DNA of 64,000 bases, taken from assembly GCA_964351875.1 (NCBI GenBank), contig CAYGQC010000003.1, positions 1 to 64,000 on the forward strand, given 5' to 3'. Of this stretch, positions 17,122 through 24,902 are shown in pieces. The notes under the pieces are model-generated. The model did no database searches. It had not been told where the DNA came from and worked only from the letters and a program-made list of their open reading frames with translations. A program made the position numbers and the translations under genes. This stretch comes from JANSWO01 sp964351875 (GTDB taxonomy: Bacteria > Pseudomonadota > Gammaproteobacteria > Pseudomonadales > Azotimanducaceae). How positions within the stretch are numbered: position 1 is the first letter of the stretch; every line of letters starts with the position of its first letter.

Positions 17122-19059
17122 GTGACAAGCCCTACCGATCGATATGTCGTGCGCTTTGCAGGCGACTCCGGCGATGGCATTCAGTTGCAAGGCCAGCAGT
17201 TCACCATCGCGTCAGCACTGTCAGGCCATGACCTGGCCACCCTGCCCGACTTTCCGGCTGAGATCCGGGCTCCTGTCGGTACCCGCTATGGCGTGTCCGC
17301 ATTTCAAATTCAATTCGGTGGCAACCGGGTAACTACCCCGGGTGACGCTGCCGATGTGCTGATCGCCTTTAACCCGGCAGCTCTGGTCGTCAACCTGCCG
17401 ACCCTTCCTGCCGGCGCGCAGATCATCGTGGATGAGAGTGCTTTCACCGAGCAGCGCTTGAAGCGGGCTGATCTCGCCAGCAATCCGCTCGACGACGGCA
17501 GTCTGTCCGACTATCGCGTTATCGCTATCGACATCTCAAGCCTGACGCTGCAGGCGGTGGCAGAGTCCGGTCTCGGCAACAAGGACAGCCTGCGCTGCAA
17601 AAACTTCTTCGTGCTGGGCCTCGTCCTTTGGATGTTCGAGCAACCCAGGGAGGCCGTTGCCGACTGGATCAACGCTAAATTCAGAAACAATGAGACGGTA
17701 AGGGATGCGAACCTCGCAGCACTGAATGCGGGTCACGCCTTCGGTGAGACGGCCGAGTACGGCCATGAGCTGAAGCATGAGAAGTTGCCCGTGGCGCCTT
17801 TAGAGGCCAGCGAGTACCGAACCATAACGGGCGCCGAGGCGATGGCGCTGGGTCTGGTCGCTGCGTCGGAGCTATCCGATACGGAAATCATGTTTTGCTC
17901 GTACCCCATCACGCCAGCGTCATCGGTGCTGCATCACCTCACCGCTCTCGAAGACTGCGGCGTCAGTACGTTTCAGGCGGAGGATGAGATCGCTGCAATC
18001 TGCGCAGCCATCGGCGCTTCCTACGCGGGCAAGCTGGGAGTCACCTCCAGCTCCGGCCCAGGCATCGCTCTTAAAACCGAGGCTATGGGCCTGGCGGTAT
18101 CCGCCGAACTACCGCTAGTCATTATCAACAGTCAGCGAGCCGGCCCATCCACCGGCATGCCCACTAAGACCGAGCAATCGGATCTGTACCAGGCCGTCTA
18201 CGGCCGTAACGGCGACACGCCGCTACCGGTGCTGGCCGCGGCCACCCCCGGCGACTGTTTCCCGATAGCCCTCGAGGCCGCCCGTATCGCCATGCGCCAT
18301 ATGACGCCGGTCATTCTGCTGACCGACGGCTATATCGCCAACGCCTCTGAGCTTTGGCCGATACCAGATTTCGACGCAATCCCGAGCATCGAGACCCGCA
18401 AGTTACCGCACGCAACCAACGCCTTTGAGCGCGACGCGGCGACCGGTGCGCGAGTCTGGGCTGAACCGGGCAACGCCAACCAGATCTACCGTGTTGGCGG
18501 CATCGAAAAGGATATCGCGAGCGGCAACATCTCCTACGATGCGAACAATCACCAGGCGATGACCAACCTGCGTCACCACAAGGTTGCCTCGGTGGCAGAC
18601 TACCTGCCAGCCCAGGGCGTCGAACAGGGTGAGCTCAGTGGCCACGTAGCCGTCGTCGCATGGGGCTCAACCTACGGAACCGTCTTTCAGGCGGTTAAAC
18701 GCGCAATCGCGGACGGCATGAGCGTCAGTCAGATCCACATACGGCACATCGTGCCGCTGCCGAGCAACCTCGGCGACCTGCTCGCTGGTTTCGACCACGT
18801 GCTGGTGCCAGAGCTGAACAGCGGCCAGTTAGCAACGCTGCTCCGAGACAAACTGCTGCTCGATGTCGTTCAGCTCAACAAGATTACCGGACAGCCTCTG
18901 CACATTTCTGAGCTGACCGATGCGATCTATCAACTGCTGCCCGGCAACAACCTAACAACTGTTGCTTCGCAACTCTCACCAGACGTTGCTTCGCAACTCT
19001 CACCAGACGTTGCTTCGCAACTCTCACCAGACGTTGCTTCGCAACGGGGAGCCAAGTAG
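17122..19059 (+). CDS. korA: 2-oxoacid:acceptor oxidoreductase, fused gamma-alpha subunit
   Basis: A 645-residue fusion. The N-terminal gamma domain (VRFAGDSGDGIQLQGQQF...) covers about residues 7-190. The alpha pyruvate-ferredoxin-type domain from about 235 has YPITPASSVL, QAEDEIAA, SSSGPG and RAGPSTGMPTKTEQSDL. With KorB it oxidatively decarboxylates a 2-oxoacid, probably 2-oxoglutarate, to acyl-CoA, passing electrons to ferredoxin. The GTG start follows GGGAGAG. The C-terminus is odd: residues 614-645 are three copies of VASQLSPD plus a partial copy, encoded by a 24-bp tandem repeat. The stop is 2 bases before korB. Confidence 0.9.
   Translation: MTSPTDRYVVRFAGDSGDGIQLQGQQFTIASALSGHDLATLPDFPAEIRAPVGTRYGVSAFQIQFGGNRVTTPGDAADVLIAFNPAALVVNLPTLPAGAQIIVDESAFTEQRLKRADLASNPLDDGSLSDYRVIAIDISSLTLQAVAESGLGNKDSLRCKNFFVLGLVLWMFEQPREAVADWINAKFRNNETVRDANLAALNAGHAFGETAEYGHELKHEKLPVAPLEASEYRTITGAEAMALGLVAASELSDTEIMFCSYPITPASSVLHHLTALEDCGVSTFQAEDEIAAICAAIGASYAGKLGVTSSSGPGIALKTEAMGLAVSAELPLVIINSQRAGPSTGMPTKTEQSDLYQAVYGRNGDTPLPVLAAATPGDCFPIALEAARIAMRHMTPVILLTDGYIANASELWPIPDFDAIPSIETRKLPHATNAFERDAATGARVWAEPGNANQIYRVGGIEKDIASGNISYDANNHQAMTNLRHHKVASVADYLPAQGVEQGELSGHVAVVAWGSTYGTVFQAVKRAIADGMSVSQIHIRHIVPLPSNLGDLLAGFDHVLVPELNSGQLATLLRDKLLLDVVQLNKITGQPLHISELTDAIYQLLPGNNLTTVASQLSPDVASQLSPDVASQLSPDVASQRGAK
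18961..19045 (+). repeat. 24-bp tandem repeat at the 3' end of korA
   Basis: Three perfect 24-base units (18961-18984, 18985-19008, 19009-19032) and a 13-base partial unit. Each begins with the inverted repeat GTTGC-TTC-GCAAC. The period is a multiple of three and the array is read in frame as VASQLSPD. The last hairpin sits immediately before the GGGGAG ribosome site of korB. Confidence 0.95.
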
Positions 19060-19061
19060 TC

Positions 19062-20066
19062 ATGGCTGATCTGAGCTTCAAAGATTTCGCGACCGATCAG
19101 GAAGTGCGCTGGTGCCCCGGCTGCGGTGACTACTCGATCCTTAAAAGCACGCTGAAGGCTCTGGCCGAGGGCGGCTCGGACCCGGCCAGGACGGTGTTCG
19201 TCTCGGGCATCGGCTGCTCGTCGCGGATGCCCTATTACATAGAAACGTTCGGCTTCCACACAATCCACGGCCGAGCACCCGCCGTCGCAACCGGTGTGAA
19301 ACTGGCTAACCCGGACCTCGACGTTTGGGTTGTCACCGGCGACGGCGACGGCCTGTCGATTGGCGGCAATCACCTGCTGCATGCGCTGCGTCGTAACGTC
19401 AACCTGAACATCCTGCTGTTCAACAACGAGATCTATGGCCTGACCAAAGGCCAGTACTCACCCACATCGCGCAAGGGCACGACATCGCCATCGAGCCCCG
19501 GTGGCTCGCTGGATGCACCCATCGGCCCTGGCCAGTTTGCTCTGGGCGCCGGCGCGACGTTCTTCGCTCGGGGCGTAGATATCGATCAGAAGCGCCTGCC
19601 CGGCCTTCTCATCGAGGCAAAGGAACACCAGGGCACAGCATTGGTGGAGATCCTGCAAAACTGCATCGTCTACAACAAGGATGTGTTCGAAGACGTCGCG
19701 GCGAAGAAGACCGCCGCGGATACCCAGGTATTGTGTGAACACGGCAAGCCGCTGCTATTCGGGAAAAATTCGGACAAGGGCTTGCGGCTGAACACCCAAA
19801 ACCTGGCACTCGAGGCCGTCACGATCGGCGAGGACGGCATCACCGAGGCTGACATCCTCATCCACGACGAAACATCGCTGCCGCTGGCACAGATGCTGGT
19901 TAATCTAGCCCCGCCGCTCCCCGTGGCAATGGGCGTGATCTATCGCATCGAGAGGATGCCATACGACGCCAGCTTCCGCGGTCGCAAGACAGGCGAACGG
20001 CGCCGCTACGTAAAGGATTTACTCCGCAACGGCTACGTGCTGGATCGGCGGGGAGTTCGCGACTGA
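19062..20066 (+). CDS. korB: 2-oxoacid:acceptor oxidoreductase, beta subunit
   Basis: A 334-residue thiamine-diphosphate subunit. The opening WCPGCGDYSILK is the conserved CPGCG motif. GIGCSSR and VTGDGDGLSIGGNHLLHALRRN provide the ThDP-Mg binding region, followed by LFNNEIYGLTKGQYSPTS. Partner of the fused KorA. The two are separated by 2 bases with a GGGGAG ribosome site inside the end of korA, so coupled translation is expected. A strong terminator follows at 20129-20154. Confidence 0.93.
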   Translation: MADLSFKDFATDQEVRWCPGCGDYSILKSTLKALAEGGSDPARTVFVSGIGCSSRMPYYIETFGFHTIHGRAPAVATGVKLANPDLDVWVVTGDGDGLSIGGNHLLHALRRNVNLNILLFNNEIYGLTKGQYSPTSRKGTTSPSSPGGSLDAPIGPGQFALGAGATFFARGVDIDQKRLPGLLIEAKEHQGTALVEILQNCIVYNKDVFEDVAAKKTAADTQVLCEHGKPLLFGKNSDKGLRLNTQNLALEAVTIGEDGITEADILIHDETSLPLAQMLVNLAPPLPVAMGVIYRIERMPYDASFRGRKTGERRRYVKDLLRNGYVLDRRGVRD

Positions 20067-20128
20067 GAAGGCTGCGCTCACCGCCTCTGTCGTAACAAAC
20101 AGGGGAACAAACACGTGAAGCAAACACG

Positions 20129-20154
20129 AAAACGCCGGGCAAGCCCGGCGTTTT
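20129..20154. terminator. Bidirectional rho-independent terminator
   Basis: A near-perfect hairpin, AAAACGCCGGGC / GCCCGGCGTTTT, flanked by A and T tracts on both sides. It lies between the convergent ends of korB (plus) and the PEP-CTERM gene (minus), and could serve both. Confidence 0.92.
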
Positions 20155-20186
20155 CTATTGCAGCGAACGCTTGTGTTCGTGCTATA

Positions 20187-20819
20187 TCAGGCTTTGCGTC
20201 GTCGACGCATCAGCAGCGGCGCAAATGCGAGCGCGAACATCGACAGAGTCGCCGGCTCTGGCACTGACGTGACAACCCGAACCCAGTCGCCAGGCTGCTT
20301 GATCTTGGTGAATACGCGAACGGTATTGCCGTTTACCCAGATCTTGTCGTTGCCTTCCATACCTCGATAACCATAGCCGCCGGTCGGGTAGACGGTGCCA
20401 GCCGCACCGAGCAACGGTGTCGAAGCAGCTTCATGCAAACCCATTGTGTCGTACATGACCCCGAGCACCTTGCCGTCGAAAGTCCAGGTGTTGTCTGCCC
20501 AAAGCTTGCTCGTATCGTCCTTCGAGGCATGATTCAGGAAGATCATGTGACTGTTCACATGCTTGCCTGCCTTGATCGTGCCCGTGGTGGCCGTCAGCGC
20601 TTCGGTGAGTACAACACCCTGGGCTTCGTTGAAGCCGTACTGGTAGTTGTCGTCGCCAAAGTTGTCGTTGTCGGCCATCGCTGGCGCGTCGATGATCTGG
20701 CCGCCGAGCCAGTTGTTGTTTGACACGTCGATGATCGCCGCCTGGCTCGTCATCGACATCACGGCGAAAGCGCACAGTCCCGCCGCTTTCACTATTCCTA
20801 TTCTCTTATTCACGGTCAT
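20187..20819 (-). CDS. PEP-CTERM sorted exported protein
   Basis: About 210 residues from ATG 20819 (MTVNKRIGIVKAAG), with AGGTG six bases upstream. A signal peptide ends near SQAA. The C-terminus has VPEPATLSMF, a hydrophobic helix, and RRRRKA, which is the tripartite PEP-CTERM sorting signal recognised by exosortase. The middle is Gly/Asn/Asp-rich and aromatic, like other exopolysaccharide-associated PEP-CTERM proteins, but no named domain is clear. No exosortase or EPS genes lie in this window. A terminator shared with korB lies downstream. Confidence 0.88.
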   Translation of the reverse strand: MTVNKRIGIVKAAGLCAFAVMSMTSQAAIIDVSNNNWLGGQIIDAPAMADNDNFGDDNYQYGFNEAQGVVLTEALTATTGTIKAGKHVNSHMIFLNHASKDDTSKLWADNTWTFDGKVLGVMYDTMGLHEAASTPLLGAAGTVYPTGGYGYRGMEGNDKIWVNGNTVRVFTKIKQPGDWVRVVTSVPEPATLSMFALAFAPLLMRRRRKA

Positions 20820-21022
20820 CTCCATCACCTGCAAAAATCTGGTGTGCAGAGACTCTAGGGAAGGACTCGCCGCGTAGCTGTGTGCGACTTGTGGCGAGGC
20901 GCAGCAAGATGTGGTTTTTGTAATCGCTCTGTACGAGCAGCGGCGTGATCGGCGCTCACATTCCGGCGGAAATGCGCGCCAGAACACGGATTAGACCTGG
21001 CCTGCCGCCTAGTCTGTGCGGC

Positions 21023-21436
21023 ATGTCTGTGACCTATCACATCAACACGAGCGACGAGCTCACGACCGTCGAAGCGACGGGCGAAGTCTGTGCTCAGGAA
21101 CTGTGCCAACTGGCGTTAGACGTGACTCTGGATGTCGATTACGACCCGGCGCTGCCGACTCTTATCGACCTGCGCGGTATGACCATCGATCGTGATAGCG
21201 TCGCATCGGATGTCGACGCGCGCGCGCAGCTCGAATCGCTGTCTCGAACGAGGCATGCGCATGAACAATGCGGCAGCATGGCAGTTGTGATCGACAAAGA
21301 TCTGGATTCCAGCCTCTGTGCAGATGTGCACTGGCTATGCTGCGTCGCCAGCCGTGCCGAGATGTTCGACAGCTACGACATGGCGATCAAGTGGCTGTAC
21401 CGGCGGGAATTCCAGCCGACCGCCGCTGTCGTTTGA
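21023..21436 (+). CDS. STAS-like orphan protein
   Basis: About 137 residues from ATG 21023 (MSVTYHINTSDELTTVEATGEV). The alternating strands, the LIDLRGM segment after the first half and a helical C-terminus (SYDMAIKWLYRRE) resemble STAS/SpoIIAA-like folds. No signal peptide or membrane segment. No close family is recognised and there is no obvious ribosome site. Translation from GTG 20945 is less likely. Confidence 0.5.
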   Translation: MSVTYHINTSDELTTVEATGEVCAQELCQLALDVTLDVDYDPALPTLIDLRGMTIDRDSVASDVDARAQLESLSRTRHAHEQCGSMAVVIDKDLDSSLCADVHWLCCVASRAEMFDSYDMAIKWLYRREFQPTAAVV

Positions 21437-21502
21437 GATTTTCCAGACCAGGCAACCCGGTCACCGACTGAACAGCGATCACCGCGTTACCGAGCAGCGC
21501 GT

Positions 21503-21658
21503 TCAGGCTATGGCCAGAACGCCAAGGGTCAGCACCGACAGCACACCCCAGAACACGTAAGGCCCTGAGTAGGCCAACAGGCGAGCTGCGCCATCATCTT
21601 CTTCGTGGTAGGTCTCGGTGTAAGTTGCCATCGCGTCAGGCTCTTCGTATTGCTGCAT
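21503..21658 (-). CDS. Small single-span membrane protein
   Basis: A 51-residue protein from ATG 21658, with an AGGGGG ribosome site 6 bases upstream. The acidic N-terminus (MQQYEEPDAMATYTETYHEEDDG) precedes a single membrane helix ending at the C-terminus (YVFWGVLSVLTLGVLAIA). No family recognised. The good ribosome site and the topology make it a credible small gene. It converges on the STAS-like gene. Confidence 0.55.
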   Translation of the reverse strand: MQQYEEPDAMATYTETYHEEDDGAARLLAYSGPYVFWGVLSVLTLGVLAIA

Positions 21659-22064
21659 GTAGTCCCCCTCATGCGTGTGTCTCCGGCAAGTCCCCACTCG
21701 CCTCGCTCATCAATCTGTGTCTTTCAAAGCCCCGCCAGGTCCCCACCTGATCGGAGCTGGAAGTCACCATATTCGCGCCTTCCAGACCACCCCAAAGTAG
21801 TCCTGCACCAGCCTCAGGACAATCAGTGAAACGTGTCAGTTGTGGCTGAGATGTAACGCGCCTTAAACAGACGCTCAGTTACGTCGCCTCAAACGGCGAC
21901 AGGAAAGTGAAGAGATAATGGAAAGCACTTGATGTGCGAAACAAGGCCAGCCACCTAACGCTTTGATCCCTAGCGAGTTTCCCAAAAACCGAGATATTCA
22001 TAGCAGAAAACAGGCTTTTGTTTGCGAAGTGGAGCCGCTAAGATGCGCGGTCTCACTAGTCGGG

Positions 22065-22080
22065 CTGTATGGTTATACAG
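22065..22080. promoter_or_regulatory. LexA (SOS)-like box
   Basis: CTGTATGGTTATACAG keeps the CTGT-N8-ACAG core of the gammaproteobacterial SOS box and matches the ideal alternating TA consensus at 13 of 16 positions. No SOS gene or other credible coding region follows on either side. Confidence 0.4.
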
Positions 22081-22094
22081 TGTTAATCTCCTCG

Positions 22095-22157
22095 GCAGGG
22101 CGATCTACACGACCGTGCAGCCTGGCTGGTGAGGCCAACCAGGTCGGCACGCCCTGC
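22095..22157. other. Long-range stem, possible structured RNA
   Basis: GCAGGGCG at 22095-22102 pairs perfectly with CGCCCTGC at 22150-22157. A second CTGGT/ACCAG pair lies inside the enclosed segment. It could be a small RNA or remnant element; no family is recognised. Confidence 0.3.
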
Positions 22158-22218
22158 TAGCCATGGCACCAGAACCCCTCTGATACACGCCCGGCGTAAG
22201 CTTGTCTTCTCCTGCTAC

Positions 22219-22242
22219 CCCCAATACCCCAATACCCCAATA
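22219..22242. repeat. 8-bp tandem repeat, 3 units
   Basis: Three perfect CCCCAATA units, with a decayed continuation (CTTCCAAT) just after. Looks like a simple-sequence expansion in non-coding DNA. Confidence 0.85.
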
Positions 22243-22413
22243 CTTCCAATGCTCCCAGCTACGAATAGCGAGCGCGCCCCAATCCGAACTCGATCGGTGC
22301 ATCTCTTTGATTGGGACGCACGTGTTCCGGCGAGGGTTCCGCAAAGAATCGCATCCGCTGCATCAGCCGCAGACAGACGAAAGCCCGAGCCGGATTGGCT
22401 GTGAGGCTACCGG

Positions 22414-22441
22414 ATGACGACAACAAGATGACGACAACAAG
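22414..22441. repeat. 14-bp direct repeat, 2 units
   Basis: Two perfect adjacent copies of ATGACGACAACAAG in non-coding DNA. Confidence 0.85.
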
Positions 22442-22540
22442 AGGGTGCGGAGATCGGGATGTAGCACGAGAGGAATGAGGAGAGCGGAGCGTGTCGCTGA
22501 GCAAAAAAGCCATGACGGTGAGCCATGGCATGGAGCCTGA

Positions 22541-22567
22541 TCACCGGCACGTCGAGTTTGCCGGTGA
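22541..22567. terminator. Hairpin just after cysQ
   Basis: TCACCGGCA / TGCCGGTGA, a 9-bp perfect stem with a 9-base loop, immediately downstream of the cysQ stop on the minus strand. The T-rich side (GTTTTATCTT) is on the plus strand, so as a cysQ terminator it lacks a classic U tract. Confidence 0.4.
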
Positions 22568-22575
22568 GTTTTATC

Positions 22576-23394
22576 TTACAGCGCGCTCACATCCGGCAGG
22601 CAACCGCGCCAGTCAAACTGGCTATCAGAGACGGCAATAAATTCCGGATTCAGGAACGTGTCTGGCTTGTTGTAGGCAATTGGCGATCCATCCGCTGCCC
22701 AGACATCACCACCTGCGGCTTTCAAAAGCGCGTGCGCGGCAGCGATGTCCCACTCAGAGGTAAGACCCAGGCGCGGATAAATGTCCGCATCACCCCGGGC
22801 CAGAATGCATAGCTTCAGCGAGCTGCCGACGGGCGTACGCTCGAGGCCGCCAAACTGTTCACCGAGCGCCGCCAGGTAGGCTTCAAGTCGATCGCTGCCA
22901 TGGCTGCGGCTGGCCACCGCAGTTACTCCCCGGCCATGCGTCATCGCGCGACCGGTCATGTCGGTCCGTGCGCCACCCTCTTCGCAGAAGGCTGTGCCAG
23001 CCGCCACGTCGCCAACATAAATGCGCTGTTGCGCAGGCACGCCAACCAGTCCGAGCACGGGTTCGCCATCCTGCATGAGTGCAATGTTGACGGTGAACTC
23101 ATCGTTCTTGTTGATGAATTCTTTGGTGCCATCCAGCGGGTCGACCAGCCAGTAGCGGTTCCAGTTCTTACGCACGGAGTACTCTGGCGGAACAGATTCT
23201 TCGGACAAAACGGGTATGTCTGGTGTGAGAGCGTTCAGCCCTCGCTCGATGACGGCATGCGCGGCCAGATCAGCCTGAGTCACGGGAGAGTCATCACCCT
23301 TTGTCTCAACGTCAAAGTCTGTCTTGTAGACAGCGAGGATGGCATCGCCAGCGCGCTGGGTGATGTCGATCAAAGGCTCAAGTGCGATATCCAT
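22576..23394 (-). CDS. cysQ: 3'(2'),5'-bisphosphate nucleotidase CysQ
   Basis: About 272 residues from ATG 23394, which has GGAG 6 bases upstream. It has the inositol-monophosphatase fold motifs: LSEES (first metal ligand) and DPLDGTKEFINKNDEFTVNIAL at about 85-106, with a C-terminal EWDIAAAHALLKAAGG. CysQ removes the 3' phosphate from PAP (and PAPS), relieving sulfate-assimilation by-product toxicity. It is divergently arranged from yrfG, 276 bases away. Confidence 0.93.
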   Translation of the reverse strand: MDIALEPLIDITQRAGDAILAVYKTDFDVETKGDDSPVTQADLAAHAVIERGLNALTPDIPVLSEESVPPEYSVRKNWNRYWLVDPLDGTKEFINKNDEFTVNIALMQDGEPVLGLVGVPAQQRIYVGDVAAGTAFCEEGGARTDMTGRAMTHGRGVTAVASRSHGSDRLEAYLAALGEQFGGLERTPVGSSLKLCILARGDADIYPRLGLTSEWDIAAAHALLKAAGGDVWAADGSPIAYNKPDTFLNPEFIAVSDSQFDWRGCLPDVSAL

Positions 23395-23670
23395 GAATTC
23401 TCCGTAATGTCCTTGTATGGCGTCGCTGTCCGTAGTGAACAGCCGGCAGGCCGCAGTAAAGCGCAGATGGCAGCTTTGTGACTTGCGCTGCATCACGAAG
23501 CCGCAGGCCAGGCCATGAGCGCTGATCGCTGAGGCAATCAACGCGTGTTACCCGGCCAACCACCTGTTCGATGCGTCCGTTATCATCGCAACTAACGTTG
23601 CCCAGCAAAACCGGCCTTTTCCTTGCCGGCCAGACTCTGGCAGATCCTCGACTCTCAGGAACCGGCAAGC

Positions 23671-24363
23671 ATGCCCGAGACCATAGACTGGCTGGAGATT
23701 GACACCGTACTGCTCGACATGGACGGTACCCTGCTCGATCTGCATTTCGACAACCGCCTGTGGAACGTGGAGTTGCCCCGGCGCTATGCCGCGCATAATG
23801 ACCTTGGGCATGATGCGGCCGCCGAGGCTCTGTATGGCCACATGCGCGAGATCTACGGCACGCTGGATTTCTACTGCATAGACTACTGGGCTCGTCACAC
23901 CGGCATGGACATCGTCGCGCTACACGAGGAGCTGACGCACCTGGTGACCTATCGCGGCGGCGCCGAGGCGTTCCTGCAAAACCTGAAAGCCGCGGGCATA
24001 CAGCGCTCGCTTGTCACCAACGCACATCGTGGTGCGTTCGGCGTAAAGGACGCGATTACCGGGCTGAGCAATCATCTGGATGTCGTGATTTCCTCCCACG
24101 ACTACCAAAGCCCGAAGGAGGATCAGCAGTTCTGGCAGACACTGATGCGAGAACAACCGTTCGACCCGACGAGAACGGTGTTCGTCGATGACAACGAAGC
24201 CGTACTGGATGCAGCACGGGAATTTGGTGTTCGTCACCTGTTGGCGGTTAGCCAGCCGGACTCGCAAAAACCTCGACGCGAGTCACTCCGCTACAGCGCG
24301 ATCGACCACTTCGATGAGCTGAGTACGCCGCTTCTGCAGGTGAGGCCAAATGGCGGCGGCTAA
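23671..24363 (+). CDS. yrfG: HAD-family GMP/IMP nucleotidase YrfG
   Basis: About 230 residues from ATG 23671 (MPETIDWLEIDTVLLDMDGTLLD). HAD motif I is DMDGT with the nucleophile Asp16 and acid Asp18. Motif II is VTNAHR, motif III the SPKEDQ Lys and motif IV VDDNEAVLDAA. In E. coli YrfG dephosphorylates purine nucleotides (GMP, IMP). It overlaps hslR by 14 bases, the same gene order as in enteric bacteria, which strengthens the assignment. Confidence 0.87.
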   Translation: MPETIDWLEIDTVLLDMDGTLLDLHFDNRLWNVELPRRYAAHNDLGHDAAAEALYGHMREIYGTLDFYCIDYWARHTGMDIVALHEELTHLVTYRGGAEAFLQNLKAAGIQRSLVTNAHRGAFGVKDAITGLSNHLDVVISSHDYQSPKEDQQFWQTLMREQPFDPTRTVFVDDNEAVLDAAREFGVRHLLAVSQPDSQKPRRESLRYSAIDHFDELSTPLLQVRPNGGG

Positions 24364-24769
24364 CAATGAGGAGACGAGCGTCCGGCTCGATTCATGGCTG
24401 TGGGCAGCGCGTTTTTTCAAAACCCGATCGCTGGCGCGCGATGCCGTGGAAGGCGGTAAGGTCACGGTCGACGGGGCCAAGAGCAAACCGTCGAAGCTGG
24501 TATGTATCGGAATGACTCTCGAGATCCGGCGCGGGGATGAGCAATTTACTGTCGCAGTCACAGGCCTGGCGAAACGCCGGGGGCCCGCCAGCGTGGCCGC
24601 AACGCTGTTCGAGGAAAGCGCGCGGAGCATTGAGTCCAGGCAGGCCGCGCGCAGCGAGGCACGCCTGTTGCGCCTGGGTCTGACCGTGCCGGGCGGTCGC
24701 CCCAACAAACGCGACCGACGCGCGCTAACCAGCCTGAAAAACCGCAACGCAGACGCCGACGAAGGCTAG
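24350..24769 (+). CDS. hslR: Hsp15 ribosome-recycling heat-shock protein
   Basis: A 139-residue S4-domain protein: VRLDSWLWAARFFKTRSLARDAVEGGKVTVDGAKSKPS is the RNA-binding S4 fold. The Lys/Arg-rich C-terminus (RLGLTVPGGRPNKRDRRALTSLK) is typical of Hsp15. Hsp15 binds free 50S subunits carrying nascent chains after heat shock. It overlaps yrfG. The hslO gene that follows in E. coli is absent here; pckA comes next, 133 bases away. Confidence 0.92.
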   Translation: MAAANNEETSVRLDSWLWAARFFKTRSLARDAVEGGKVTVDGAKSKPSKLVCIGMTLEIRRGDEQFTVAVTGLAKRRGPASVAATLFEESARSIESRQAARSEARLLRLGLTVPGGRPNKRDRRALTSLKNRNADADEG

Positions 24770-24902
24770 CGCAGGAGGCGGAAGGCCGTCGTGATCACCT
24801 AAAACCGAGCCACACGACGCTTACATTTTACGACGTTCGTCGCTATAGCCGGCTCTAACGCTCTGGCATAATGCCGCGCTCCCAGACCACGCAGATAACA
24901 CC

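Larger units (their letters stand above)
21659..22575. other. Gene-free stretch with LexA-like box and short repeats
   Basis: More than 900 bases with no convincing gene on either strand. It carries a LexA-like box at 22065-22080, an 8-bp stem pair enclosing 47 bases (22095-22157), three perfect CCCCAATA units (22219-22242), two perfect 14-base units (22414-22441), and a hairpin at 22541-22567. Confidence 0.55.

Noticed and set aside
20820..20990. Sigma-54 promoter for the PEP-CTERM gene
   Set aside because: TTGC-like pieces are present, but no paired GG/GC elements at the required 10-base spacing were found.
22095..22157. tRNA or tmRNA gene
   Set aside because: An 8-bp stem pair is present but the arms, anticodon loop and T-loop do not fit a cloverleaf.
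22105..22344. Minus-strand small protein gene in the gene-free stretch
   Set aside because: It runs through the simple CCCCAATA repeat, has no ribosome site and no recognisable domain.
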